64,000 nt of DNA, from contig NZ_JACJTV010000002.1 in assembly GCF_014698845.1 (NCBI RefSeq), positions 310,001-374,000 of the forward strand, read 5' to 3'. The notes below the pieces were generated by a model. The model was given only the letters and a program-made list of their open reading frames with translations, did not search any database and was not told where the DNA came from. The DNA comes from Coleofasciculus sp. FACHB-1120 (GTDB taxonomy: Bacteria; Cyanobacteriota; Cyanobacteriia; Cyanobacteriales; FACHB-T130). This document shows positions 19,791-29,377 of the stretch, piece after piece. Every line of letters begins with the position of its first letter. Position 1 is the stretch's first letter. A program made the translations under genes and the position numbers.

Positions 19791-21974
19791 ATGATCAGGA
19801 GAACGACGTCACAGAGTGAGACGTTCGATGGTGTGGCGGGCATAATTGCCCCCGGTCGCCTAATCGCTTTCTCGCTCCCGTCCATTATTGCCCTCTCAGT
19901 TTACATGGCGACTTCTTCCCCGGTCGGAAGCACTAAAGAGCCGGTGCTAAAGGTACGGGAGAGGGAAGAAAAGAGCCAGATAGCACCACCGACTGCCAAG
20001 CAGCTGCCCGTAGCCCCCCATAGGCTCCCCCCCAAAGGATTACAGTTTTATGCCGCTCTCAGCAGCTCCTCGCCCAACCAGTTGCCCCATCAAGGATTGG
20101 CTGTTGCAGCTCCCACTGGGAAACTTCAAAAATTACCGGCACCGGAATTGCCCCTAACCACACAGGCGTTGGTGCCTTCAGCATCGCCTCAGATTTCTCG
20201 GTTGGGTTATCAAGTTTCTATCAATGGTCGCACCTTGCCAGCCACTTGGAGTCAGTGGCGGCTGGGGGCATCTATCCGCACCGGAATTACCGATGCCGGA
20301 ATGGCTCAAACATTGGGGGTAGAGCTTTTAAATACTGGGGATGCCACCAGTCAGCCGGTGCAGTGGTTTTCCCAACCAGCAACGCAACCGCTAATGTTGG
20401 CGACGCAGGCACTGGGGTCGTATCGCTATCTAGATATTACCGATTTCGCCCAGAGAGCGGGTTGGCAGCTTGAGGTAAAGGGCACCAAGCTCTTAATTTC
20501 CTCTAAGCCAGCACAAGTGGCAGAGATTCAATCAACGCTGCAACCGAGGGGTTCGCGGATGACCATCGATCTCGATCGTCCGACGCCGTGGCAAGTGAGA
20601 AAAGAAGGTGAGGAATTAGTCGTCACAATCGATGCAGCGGCTGCTCCTGGTCTTCTCCAGCGTTTTTCTTCCGATCCACCAGTACCGCTGCTACAGGCTC
20701 CGAAGCAAGGGAAGGTTACAGAGAGGGACAGGGAAACAGAAGGAGAGATTCCCGCGATGGTTCCATTTCCCCATCGCTCGAAATTACCGACTCCTGTGCT
20801 GGCATCGATTCGGAACCAGACCCAAATCCGCATCAACATTCCATCTGGTCTATCTCCTCGCTTTTCCACCCTCCCCAACCCGAATCGATTGATTATCGAT
20901 TTTCTTCCAGAGGCAATGGTAGAGCGAGATATTCTCTGGGCGAAAGGCATCCGCTGGCGACAGCAATATGTGAGTTTGGGTTCTTCCCGATTTCCAGTAG
21001 TTGGGCTGACACTGAATCCTCGTCTTCAGAGGGGTGTAAACTTGCCGCTTTTTAAAATTAAACCGATCTGGAGCCATCCTTCCAAGATGGAGGGAGTCGC
21101 TCCTCTAAGCGAGACAGCCCAGATGTGGCACGCCTCGGCGGCAGTCAACGGGGGCTTTTTTAATCGCAAGAACCAGTTGCCTTTAGGCGCAATTCGGCGG
21201 GATGGGCGCTGGTTATCTGGGCCGATTCTGAATCGGGGCGCGATCGCCTGGAATGATACGGGAGCGGTGAAAATCGGGCGACTGGCGCTCCAAGAAACTT
21301 TAATTACCGCAACGGGTGCGCGGTTGCCGATTCTTTTCCTCAACAGTGGCTACGTCAAGGCAGGGATTTCCCGCTATACCCCGGAGTGGGGAGCGACCTA
21401 CACGCCTCTCATTGATGATGAAATTATTGTCGTTGTCCAGAACAAGCAAGTCACCAACCTTCTACCTGGAGGGATTGCGGGTAAAACTGCCTTCCCCATT
21501 CCTCGCGATGGTTTCTTACTTACCCTACGCGCCAACCGAGGGCCAGCCGGTTCTCTCCCGCTCGGCACAAAAGTACGGGTAGAGGGTGCAACGGTTCCTG
21601 GAGACTTTAACAGCTACCCGCAGATTGTCGGTGCTGGTCCTCTTCTGCTACAAAATCGGCAAATTGTGCTGAATGCTAAAGGCGAACAATTTAGCGACGC
21701 CTTTGATAAGCAAGCCGCAATTCGCAGTGCGATTGGAACGACCGCAGACGGCAACCTGATGATTGTTGCTGTTCACAATCGCGTCGGGGGAACCGGGCCT
21801 ACCTTGAGAGAAATGGCTGCCCTAATGCAAAAAATGGGCGTGATTGACGCCCTCAACCTCGACGGTGGCAGCTCTACCAGCCTCTACTTGGGGGGACAGC
21901 TCCTAGATCGCCCTCCCTCCAGTGCCGCCCGCGTTCACAACGGTCTTGGGATCTTCTTCCAGCCTAGCCGGTAG
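19791..21974 (+). CDS. Phosphodiester glycosidase-family (NAGPA-like) exported protein
   Basis: 727 residues, ATG 19791. The N-terminal hydrophobic segment is about 22-42 (GRLIAFSLPSIIALSVYMA), a signal or anchor. Next is a Pro/Ser-rich linker. A region at about 142-180 resembles copper-amine-oxidase N-like domains (VSINGRTLPATWSQWRL). A middle segment with AMIN-like character (MTIDLDRPTPWQV, IDFLPEAMVE) follows. The C-terminal PF09992 domain is about 440-727: AAVNGGFFNRKNQLPLGAI, RGAIAWND, GPLLLQN and DALNLDGGSSTSLYLGG. In animals this fold uncovers mannose-6-phosphate; in bacteria the role is probably envelope glycan processing. A tract around residues 300-318 (KVTERDRETEG) is low-complexity. 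The substrate is unknown. Confidence 0.88.
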   Translation: MIRRTTSQSETFDGVAGIIAPGRLIAFSLPSIIALSVYMATSSPVGSTKEPVLKVREREEKSQIAPPTAKQLPVAPHRLPPKGLQFYAALSSSSPNQLPHQGLAVAAPTGKLQKLPAPELPLTTQALVPSASPQISRLGYQVSINGRTLPATWSQWRLGASIRTGITDAGMAQTLGVELLNTGDATSQPVQWFSQPATQPLMLATQALGSYRYLDITDFAQRAGWQLEVKGTKLLISSKPAQVAEIQSTLQPRGSRMTIDLDRPTPWQVRKEGEELVVTIDAAAAPGLLQRFSSDPPVPLLQAPKQGKVTERDRETEGEIPAMVPFPHRSKLPTPVLASIRNQTQIRINIPSGLSPRFSTLPNPNRLIIDFLPEAMVERDILWAKGIRWRQQYVSLGSSRFPVVGLTLNPRLQRGVNLPLFKIKPIWSHPSKMEGVAPLSETAQMWHASAAVNGGFFNRKNQLPLGAIRRDGRWLSGPILNRGAIAWNDTGAVKIGRLALQETLITATGARLPILFLNSGYVKAGISRYTPEWGATYTPLIDDEIIVVVQNKQVTNLLPGGIAGKTAFPIPRDGFLLTLRANRGPAGSLPLGTKVRVEGATVPGDFNSYPQIVGAGPLLLQNRQIVLNAKGEQFSDAFDKQAAIRSAIGTTADGNLMIVAVHNRVGGTGPTLREMAALMQKMGVIDALNLDGGSSTSLYLGGQLLDRPPSSAARVHNGLGIFFQPSR

Positions 21975-22207
21975 CTACTGACTTAGGAATCTTTGGCGAT
22001 TTAGGCAAATTGTCAACCGTTAAAACTTCTATGAAGACTTGATGTAGATTGCTGGAATTGCGTAGTTTACGGTTACAACAGCCTGGTTTGATTTGCTATG
22101 TTTGGCAAAGATTACCTCAATGTGTCAGCGATCGCTCACCACCATCGTCCATTCTCAAAATGTATTCACCATGCTGATAAAGCAACGGTTTTAAGGAGAA
22201 ACAACCA

Positions 22208-22645
22208 ATGGCTCAGGCGCAAGAAATTTCTCAGACTTCTACCTTCCCCTTACCCAGTTCGATAGCGACCAACGGCATTGCTGCAACGGAATTGCGCCCT
22301 TGGGGTTCTTTCACGATTCTGGAAGAAGGGCGAGGCTACAAAATTAAGCGTATTGAAGTGAAGCCTGGCCACCGACTCAGCCTGCAAATGCACTACCACC
22401 GCAGCGAACACTGGATCGTGGTTTCAGGCACAGCAAAGGTTGTTTGCGGCGAGCAAGAATTGACTCTGAGCAGTAATCAATCGACCTATGTTCCTCAATG
22501 CCACACTCATCGCCTAGAAAATCCAGGTGTGATTCCCCTGATATTAATCGAGGTTCAGAATGGGGAATATCTGGGAGAAGATGACATTGTTCGTTTTCAA
22601 GATGACTACGCCCGCAGTCAGCAGGCAGCAAAAAAAGTAGGCTAG
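22208..22645 (+). CDS. Mannose-6-phosphate isomerase-like cupin protein
   Basis: 145 residues, ATG 22208 with a strong AAGGAG ribosome site. It is a stand-alone type II phosphomannose isomerase C-terminal cupin: RPWGSFTILEEG, VKPGHRLSLQMHYHRSEHWIVVSG (metal His/Glu set), TYVPQCHTHRLEN and EVQNGEYLGEDDIVRF. The nucleotidyltransferase half found in ManC enzymes is absent, as is usual for many cyanobacterial copies. The likely role is fructose-6-P/mannose-6-P interconversion feeding GDP-mannose for envelope polysaccharide. Single gene. Confidence 0.92.
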   Translation: MAQAQEISQTSTFPLPSSIATNGIAATELRPWGSFTILEEGRGYKIKRIEVKPGHRLSLQMHYHRSEHWIVVSGTAKVVCGEQELTLSSNQSTYVPQCHTHRLENPGVIPLILIEVQNGEYLGEDDIVRFQDDYARSQQAAKKVG

Positions 22646-23023
22646 CGTTAAAATTGGGTAGATCGTCGATCGACTGCCCTGTTTCAGTATTTTATTGAAA
22701 GCAAATTCCTAGGGCGTGCTTCCATAATCAGGTGGGAGTCGCCCTAGATTGTTTCCGGAAGGTGTGCGATCGCGCCGAAGTGTACAATTTATGTTTCATT
22801 CATTTGTTGCACTTCTCAGGCTGTTGTCATTCCTGGACGAGTCAGGAGTCATCTAAAGCGAGACAAGTGTTTCTACTCAGTTAGGCAATCGGTGAAACTG
22901 GAAAAGCTTCCTGATTACTCTTTCAGGGGTAGCGGTTAGGCGTTAAAACATCTAAGGCTAGCAAGCAAAACCAGAGCCTTGGGGACTAATCTAGAATAAC
23001 TGCCAGAACACTGCATCTACCTC
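22646..23023. other. 378-base spacer upstream of the first kinase-WD40 gene
   Basis: No gene. It contains an 8-bp inverted repeat ctagggcg/cgccctag (22709-22716/22740-22747) that could form a leader hairpin or end the cupin transcript. Confidence 0.55.
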
Positions 23024-25093
23024 ATGCTGGGAAAAACGCTCAGTGGTCGCTACCAAATAATCAAGCACTTGGCAGGCGGGGGGTTTGGCCAAACTTACCT
23101 TGCCGAAGATCAGCAGCTACCGGGCAATCCAAAATGTGTCGTTAAGCAACTCAAACCCAAAGCTAGCGATTCCTTAACTTTGGAGGTAGCCAGACGTTTA
23201 TTCGATCGGGAAGTTCAAGTCCTCTATCGTTTAGGCAGTCACGATCAAATTCCACAACTTTTAGCTCATTTTGAGGATGAGCAAGAGTTTTATTTAGTAC
23301 AAGAATTCATCGAAGGCGATGAACTCAAACAAGAATTACCCCTTGGGAAGCAATTAAGTGAGGACTTAGTCCTTGTCCTTTTACAAGATGTCTTAGAAAT
23401 CTTAGTGTTTGTCCATCAACAAGATGTCATTCACCGGGATATTAAGCCGTCAAATTTAATTAGGCGCAAGCAAGATGGCAAATTAGTCTTGATTGATTTT
23501 GGAGCCGTTAAAGAAGTCGGTACTCAGACAGTGAGTGCCGCAGGGGAGACAACTTTAACGGTGGTTATTGGTTCGCCCGGTTATATGGCAAATGAACAAC
23601 TCAGCGGTAAACCCCGATTTAGCAGCGATATTTATGCTGTAGGGATGCTGGGAATTCAAGCTCTCACCGGATTACCGCCATCCCAACTGCCAGAAGACTC
23701 CAAAACCAGTGAAATTTTATGGCGCGATCGCCTGTCAGTGGGGAAGCGCTATACGGTGCCCCTACTAGACGTTTTAGACAAGATGGTGCGCTATGACTAC
23801 CGCCAACGCTACCAAACAGCAATCGAAGCTTTGCAGGCGCTCCAGCAGTTCAATACTGATGTCGTAACGGAGCAGATGCCATCCCCGACTGATAATGTCA
23901 GGTCATTACCGACGGATTCTTTGGTGCCTGTCACGCAGACTGTGTCGATTCAAATCTCATCAGCAGTGCAACCGATAAACCAGAATTCTTCTGTGGCAAC
24001 ATCGGTCATGCCAAAAGCACCACCCAAGCCTGCTCAAAAAGGGATTTCTCGTATCCCAAATAAGGCTCCTCTACTAATCAGAATTGGCGCAGGTATTGCC
24101 ACGGCTCTAGTTCTGACAGTCGGAATTTTCTATTTTCAAAAATCTCCTAGCATTGGGGAAAAACCCCAAAAAATTGCTTTGATCAGGACGCTCCCCGGTC
24201 ATGCAGGCGGCGTTACATCGATTGCACTTAGCCCGGATGGTCAGTTCCTTGTCAGTAGCAGTCTCGACCAAACGATTAAGATTAGAAACCTTCGCACCAA
24301 AGAAATCATTCACACGTTGACTGGGCACTCAGGATATGTTTATTCTGTTGCCATCAGCTCGGATGGTCAGACTCTCGTTACTGGGAGTGCCGATCAAACG
24401 ATTAAGGTGTGGAACCTGCAAACGGGGGAACTGCTTCGCACTCTGGACGGCCATTCCGGGGAGGTGTATTCTGTTGCGATTAACCCCGATGGTCGGACAC
24501 TCGTTAGCGGTAGTCAGGACAAGACCATTAAGGTGTGGAACCTGCAAACGGGTGAATTGGTGCGAACGTTGACCGGGGTAAAAGAAGGGCTAGATGAGGG
24601 CGTTCGGAATGTTGCCATTAGTCCAGATGGACAAACCCTGGTCAGCAGTAACGTTTATGACATCAATGTGTGGAATTTGGAGACGGGCGAACTGCGCCGC
24701 ACCTTTGGGGGACATATCGAGGCAGTGAGGGCGATCGCAATTAGCTCGAATGGTGAGACCCTGGCGAGTGGCAGTCCAGATGGAACCACAAAATTGTGGA
24801 GTTTACAAACAGGTGAACTCCTGAATACCTTTCCTCATGGATCTCGATTGCCGAATGGCTCTTTTTCCGGGGGGGTGTATGCGGTTGCGCTCAGTCCAGA
24901 TGGTCAGATGCTCTTGAGTGGCAGTGGTATTGGGGAAAACAGTCTGAAATTGTGGAATCTGCGGACGGGAGAATTGATCCGCACTCTGACGGGGCATTCC
25001 AACACAATTTTCTCAATTGTCATTAGTCCAGATGAACAGACGATTTACAGTAGTAGCCTGGACGGAACGATTAAGGTTTGGCGCGTGCCCTAA
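23024..25093 (+). CDS. Serine/threonine protein kinase with WD40 repeats
   Basis: 689 residues, ATG 23024, no clear ribosome site. Kinase domain about 10-275: AGGGFGQTYLAED (Gly loop), Lys41 in CVVKQL, HRDIKPSN with catalytic Asp139, IDFGAVKEV (DFG) and GSPGYMANEQ in place of the usual APE. All catalytic residues are present. A Ser/Thr/Pro-rich linker leads to one membrane helix at about 347-370 (IGAGIATALVLTVGIFYF). The C-terminal half is a seven-blade-like WD40 propeller of repeats ending in IKVWNLQTGEL. The propeller should therefore lie across the membrane from the kinase, a sensor-kinase layout. It is followed 150 bases later by a close paralogue; the two genes share a near-identical start region. 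Confidence 0.95.
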   Translation: MLGKTLSGRYQIIKHLAGGGFGQTYLAEDQQLPGNPKCVVKQLKPKASDSLTLEVARRLFDREVQVLYRLGSHDQIPQLLAHFEDEQEFYLVQEFIEGDELKQELPLGKQLSEDLVLVLLQDVLEILVFVHQQDVIHRDIKPSNLIRRKQDGKLVLIDFGAVKEVGTQTVSAAGETTLTVVIGSPGYMANEQLSGKPRFSSDIYAVGMLGIQALTGLPPSQLPEDSKTSEILWRDRLSVGKRYTVPLLDVLDKMVRYDYRQRYQTAIEALQALQQFNTDVVTEQMPSPTDNVRSLPTDSLVPVTQTVSIQISSAVQPINQNSSVATSVMPKAPPKPAQKGISRIPNKAPLLIRIGAGIATALVLTVGIFYFQKSPSIGEKPQKIALIRTLPGHAGGVTSIALSPDGQFLVSSSLDQTIKIRNLRTKEIIHTLTGHSGYVYSVAISSDGQTLVTGSADQTIKVWNLQTGELLRTLDGHSGEVYSVAINPDGRTLVSGSQDKTIKVWNLQTGELVRTLTGVKEGLDEGVRNVAISPDGQTLVSSNVYDINVWNLETGELRRTFGGHIEAVRAIAISSNGETLASGSPDGTTKLWSLQTGELLNTFPHGSRLPNGSFSGGVYAVALSPDGQMLLSGSGIGENSLKLWNLRTGELIRTLTGHSNTIFSIVISPDEQTIYSSSLDGTIKVWRVP

Positions 25094-25243
25094 AGCACTC
25101 CGTGGTTGGGGAAACAAGGGGCGAATAGCGATCGCGTTAGCGAAGCGAGGCGTTAGCCTAGCGCTGACTTGTCAGTTCGCGCACTCTGTGGATTTCCCGA
25201 TTCTCAAGGCTAAACTATCAGACAACTACACTGTACAAATGTC

Positions 25244-27361
25244 ATGCTGGGAAAAACGCTCAGTGGTCGCTATTACATCGTCAAACACTTGGGAGGCGGG
25301 GGTTTTGGTCAAACTTACCTTGCTGAGGATCGGCAGCTACCCGGCAATCCACTGTGTGTTGTTAAGCAACTCAAACCCCAAACGACCGACCCCTTAACTT
25401 TGCAGGTGTCGCAACGTTTATTCGATCGAGAAGCCCAAGTCCTTTACAAGCTGGGAAAACACGATCAAATTCCCCAACTTTTGGCTCATTTTGAACAAGA
25501 GCAAGAGTTCTATTTAGTACAAGAATTTATCGAAGGGCATGAACTCAAGCAAGAATTACCTGTTGGCAAGCAGTTGAGTGAAAATCAGGTGATGACCCTC
25601 TGTGGGGGAATTTTAAAAATATTAGAATTTGTCCATCAGCAAGAGGTCATTCACCGCGATATCAAACCTTCAAATTTAATTAGACGCAAACCAGATGGAA
25701 AGATAGTTTTAATTGACTTTGGGGCAGTTAAACAAGTTAGCGCTCAACAAACTAACGCTGAAGGAAATACAACTTTAACGGTTGCGATTGGTTCGCCCGG
25801 TTACATGGCGAATGAACAACTCGGCGGCAAACCGCGATTTTGCAGCGATATCTATGCAGTGGGAATGATTGGTATCCAAGCCATTACAGGGATACCGCCC
25901 AGCCAGTTACCAGAAGATCCCATAACCAGCGAGATGATTTGGCAGGACAAGGTGCAAGTCAGCCAGCCGTTCGCAGATGTTTTGGACAAAATGGTGCACT
26001 ATGACCACCGTCAACGCTACCAAACAGCAACCGAAGCTTTGCAAGCACTTCAATGGGTCAATTCTCAACAGTCAACGAGGACTTATCATGTACCGCCCAC
26101 ACAAACCCTAACGCCACCAGCAGCCACGAATCAACCACTCGTCACCTCTACACAACCACCTCAAACCTCCCCAATTGAGTTACAAACCAACCAGGACGCG
26201 GTTGCTGAGTTATCGGTATCCCCGGCAGATGCACCCCTTGGCAATGCTGGTATTGCGACTCCTCGAAATAAATCTCGTCGGCTGATAGGAATTGGAGCCG
26301 GTATTGCCACTGCTTTCGCTCTAACAGCGGGGATTTATTACTTTCCAAAACAAAGTAATTCATTGCCATTATTACAAATCGCAAATAGTCCATCACCGTC
26401 GTTACAAAAACTGAATAGTTCTTGGGGTCGGATAGAAAATATTGCTTTAGCCAATACTTTTATTGGGAATTCAAAAAATGTTTATTCGGTTGCGATTAGC
26501 CCGGATGGTCAAACCCTCGCAAGCGGTGGTGACGACAACACTATCAAGCTGTGGAATTTAAGGACGAGACAACAACTGCAAACTTTCAAAGGTCATTCAG
26601 ACTGGGTTTATTCTATTGCCTTCAGCCCTGATGGGCAGAAGATAATAAGTAGTAGTGGTGACGGAACCATTAAAGTGTGGAATTTGCAGTCTGGGCAACT
26701 ACTGCAAACCCTCAACTCAGGATCTGAAGACCGGGTTTATTCGATTGCGATTAGCCCAGATGGACAAACTCTCGCCAGTGGGAGTAAGGACAAGACAATC
26801 AAGCTGTGGAACCTGGGTACGGGGCAACTGAAAAATACTCTTAAGGGGCATTCAGGCTTTATTTTATCGGTTGCGATCGCTCAAAATGGACAAACTCTTG
26901 TCAGTGGCAGCGATGACAAAACAATCAAAGTGTGGAATCTGTCCACAGGTACCTTGATTAGCACCGTCTCTGAGCCTTCAAACAATGGTGTTCCTGCTGT
27001 CGCTATTAGCCCAGATAGTCAGATTCTCGCCACTAGCAACATTTCCGATAAAGTTTATCTATGGAATCTGCAAGAGCTTTTGAAGGGTTGTAAAGGCGCA
27101 CAGCCATGTAGCCCTACACAAACTATCTTTGCCCATAAAGACTATGTTAATTCGGTTGCTTTCAGTCCCGATGGCCAGACTCTCGCGAGTGGGAGTCGGG
27201 ACAATACAATCAAGCTGTGGAATCCACAAACAGGAGAGCTGAAAAGCCCGATTTCTAACCGTTCAGGCGCTGTAAATTCTGTTGCTTTCAGTCCTGATGG
27301 GAAAACCCTGGTCAGCAATGGTGAGGAGGGGAAAATTGAGGTTTGGCAATCGTCGCCCTAA
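25244..27361 (+). CDS. Serine/threonine protein kinase with WD40 repeats (paralogue)
   Basis: 705 residues, ATG 25244. It has the same architecture as the preceding gene: kinase about 10-273 with GGGGFGQTYLAED, HRDIKPSN (Asp139), IDFGAVKQV and GSPGYMANEQ; a Thr/Pro-rich linker; a membrane helix at about 347-367 (IGAGIATAFALTAGIYYF); and a WD40 propeller with repeats such as VAISPDGQTLASGSKDKTIKLWNL. The kinase halves are much more alike than the linkers and blades, the pattern expected of a tandem duplication with a diverging sensor. One blade (about residues 590-625) carries an insert with two cysteines (GCKGAQPC). The 150-base spacer holds a direct repeat of gcgttagc. Confidence 0.95.
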   Translation: MLGKTLSGRYYIVKHLGGGGFGQTYLAEDRQLPGNPLCVVKQLKPQTTDPLTLQVSQRLFDREAQVLYKLGKHDQIPQLLAHFEQEQEFYLVQEFIEGHELKQELPVGKQLSENQVMTLCGGILKILEFVHQQEVIHRDIKPSNLIRRKPDGKIVLIDFGAVKQVSAQQTNAEGNTTLTVAIGSPGYMANEQLGGKPRFCSDIYAVGMIGIQAITGIPPSQLPEDPITSEMIWQDKVQVSQPFADVLDKMVHYDHRQRYQTATEALQALQWVNSQQSTRTYHVPPTQTLTPPAATNQPLVTSTQPPQTSPIELQTNQDAVAELSVSPADAPLGNAGIATPRNKSRRLIGIGAGIATAFALTAGIYYFPKQSNSLPLLQIANSPSPSLQKLNSSWGRIENIALANTFIGNSKNVYSVAISPDGQTLASGGDDNTIKLWNLRTRQQLQTFKGHSDWVYSIAFSPDGQKIISSSGDGTIKVWNLQSGQLLQTLNSGSEDRVYSIAISPDGQTLASGSKDKTIKLWNLGTGQLKNTLKGHSGFILSVAIAQNGQTLVSGSDDKTIKVWNLSTGTLISTVSEPSNNGVPAVAISPDSQILATSNISDKVYLWNLQELLKGCKGAQPCSPTQTIFAHKDYVNSVAFSPDGQTLASGSRDNTIKLWNPQTGELKSPISNRSGAVNSVAFSPDGKTLVSNGEEGKIEVWQSSP

Positions 27362-27499
27362 AATATTGAGGATCTGGGGATAATTTTTCTAGAAAGCCTA
27401 GAAAGCGATCGCCTAAAACATTCACCATTTTTCTTGCAGCTTTTCTAGATTCCGGATAGTCAGACTCATGGGAACCCTCTTCTGCACCGCTCTGAGGCG

Positions 27500-28741
27500 A
27501 TGGCTATCGTATCCTCAATTGCTGAACCGACAATTTGCCAAAATGGGATTGTGAACCATTCCCCGAAACAATTGACTCAGCGCCCTATTTATCTCGATTG
27601 CCACGCAACGACACCTCTTGATGAGCGGGTGTTAGCAGCAATGCTGCCTTACTTTACCGAGCATTTTGGCAACCCTGCCAGTATTACCCATGTCTACGGC
27701 TGGGAAGCGGAAGCTGCTGTTAAACAAGCAAGAGCAATTTTGGCAGACGCGATCAATGCCACACCGGAAGAAATTGCCTTTACTAGCGGTGCGACAGAGG
27801 CGAATAATTTAGCCATTAAGGGTGTCGCGGAAGCTTATTTTCAGAAAGGACGCCACATTATTACCGTAGAGACGGAACATAATGCGGTTCTCGATCCTTG
27901 TGATTATTTGCGATCGCTTGGTTTCGAGGTGACTTTCCTCCCAGTCCAAAGCGATGGACTTATTGATTTAACCCAGTTACAGAAAGCGATTCGTCCGGAC
28001 ACGATTTTAGTTTCGGTGATGGCGGCGAACAACGAAATTGGAGTGATACAGCCGTTAGCAGAAATTGGGGCAATTTGTCGCCAGCATCAGGTACTTTTCC
28101 ATACGGATGCAGCGCAAGCAATTGCCAAAATTCCCCTAGATGTAGCGGCGATGAACATCGGTCTGATGTCAATGACTGCCCATAAAGTCTATGGCCCTAA
28201 AGGAATCGGCGCTCTTTACGTCCGACGCCGCAACCCTAGAGTCCAAATGGCACCCCAAATGCATGGAGGCGGACATGAGCGGGGGATGCGCTCTGGTACT
28301 CTTTATACACCGCAAATTGTTGGGTTTGCCAAGGCAGTAGAACTCGGACTCACGGAACTGGAATCGCAGACGCAAAGCCTCACCGAGTTGCGGGAACGCT
28401 TGTGGAAGCAACTAAGCGGTTTGACAGGGATTCATTTAAATGGGCATCCCACCCAGCGACTATCAGGAAACCTTAATATCAGTGTCGAGGGTGTAGATGG
28501 TGCGGCGCTCTTACTAGGATTGCAACCAGTGGTAGCAGTGTCTTCTGGATCGGCTTGTACCTCTGTCAAAGTGTCTCCCTCTCACGTCCTGACGGCGCTG
28601 GGACGCTCGGAACTGCTGGCTTATGCGTCGGTGCGATTTGGGATTGGACGGCAGAATACAGCGGAGGAGATCGATCGAGTAGCACAGCACGCGATCGCTA
28701 CCATTTCTAGCTTGCGGAAGCAAGCTTCGATTGTCGGTTAG
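27500..28741 (+). CDS. Cysteine desulfurase (IscS/NifS family)
   Basis: 413 residues, ATG 27500. PLP enzyme that moves sulfur from cysteine onto its own cysteine for Fe-S clusters and thio-cofactors. Visible signatures: IYLDCHATTPLDERV, SGATEANNLAIKG, ETEHNAVLDPC, HTDAAQAIAKIPLDV, PLP lysine K229 in TAHKVYGPKG, GGGHERGMRSGT, and active Cys353 in SSGSACTS. The long loop around Cys353 is of group I (IscS/NifS) rather than SufS type. No iscU, iscA or nif genes are adjacent, so it may be a housekeeping enzyme. Symbol left empty because several paralogues are usual in cyanobacteria. Confidence 0.95.
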   Translation: MAIVSSIAEPTICQNGIVNHSPKQLTQRPIYLDCHATTPLDERVLAAMLPYFTEHFGNPASITHVYGWEAEAAVKQARAILADAINATPEEIAFTSGATEANNLAIKGVAEAYFQKGRHIITVETEHNAVLDPCDYLRSLGFEVTFLPVQSDGLIDLTQLQKAIRPDTILVSVMAANNEIGVIQPLAEIGAICRQHQVLFHTDAAQAIAKIPLDVAAMNIGLMSMTAHKVYGPKGIGALYVRRRNPRVQMAPQMHGGGHERGMRSGTLYTPQIVGFAKAVELGLTELESQTQSLTELRERLWKQLSGLTGIHLNGHPTQRLSGNLNISVEGVDGAALLLGLQPVVAVSSGSACTSVKVSPSHVLTALGRSELLAYASVRFGIGRQNTAEEIDRVAQHAIATISSLRKQASIVG

Positions 28742-29377
28742 CAATCTAATTGTGCAAGCTTAGGCTGACAATGTTCTCGCTAACGCCATTGCCAATATAA
28801 GTTACGTCCGATCGGAGTAACAGCGCGATATAATACATCACAATAGAAGCAATTGCGGATCGAGGCTCCATCGGGTTGCCCCTCGTGTGAACCTGTCATG
28901 GTGGCGCTCGCGCAGCTAGCTTTTCTTTGAGACTTTCTGTTCATTCTTGGCAAAGTCCAGCGTTCAGCCTTTTTGAAAAAGGATGGCACTGGCAACTTAA
29001 ATTCATCGGGGAAGAGTTGACCCAGCTTGTCGGTTACTGATTCCAGTGACTATGGGCGATCGCACCTTTATTCTCTCTAGGTAGGGGCGGGTTTAGAATC
29101 TATCCCTGCTGTCATTGAACCAGAAGGTAAAACAAAACCGGCCCGTACAGAGTTGTTTCTGGCTGACACTGTTATTTTTTTTGAGCAAAAGTGAGAGTCA
29201 CCTCGAAAGGATGAAGGATGTAGGGCGTAGACCGAAGGTCTTCTCGAAGAGCAGCCCTTCGTTGTACCCCGAAGGGTACGGAAGGATAAATGTATACATT
29301 CCATTCCGCCTTCTGCCAGTGAGCAACTTCCGCCTGTCTGTTGTGCCTAAGCTTGCTGCAAATTTTGAGGAAATTGA
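28742..29377. other. 636-base spacer; probable long 5' leader of rne
   Basis: No convincing gene. It contains a consensus -10 (28829-28834), a tract of nine T at 29171-29179 and small hairpins around 29238-29270 (including gtaccc/gggtac). If the promoter is right, RNase E mRNA has a leader of over 500 nt, as in other bacteria where RNase E regulates its own mRNA. Confidence 0.6.
28829..28834 (+). promoter_or_regulatory. rne: Consensus -10 (TATAAT) upstream of rne
   Basis: TATAAT in gcgcgaTATAATacatca. No good -35 at 17 bases (a ttacgt lies 21 bases upstream). It is the only consensus hexamer I noticed in the spacer; placement is inference. Confidence 0.4.

Noticed and set aside
20700-20790. 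Low-complexity tract in the phosphodiester glycosidase as a third in-frame palindrome
   Set aside because: Only a 5-bp gggaa/ttccc pairing is present; too weak to call an inserted repeat.
24180-27350. CRISPR-like or tandem DNA repeats in the kinase-WD40 genes
   Set aside because: The periodicity is the roughly 120-bp WD40 coding repeat, diverged at DNA level and translated.
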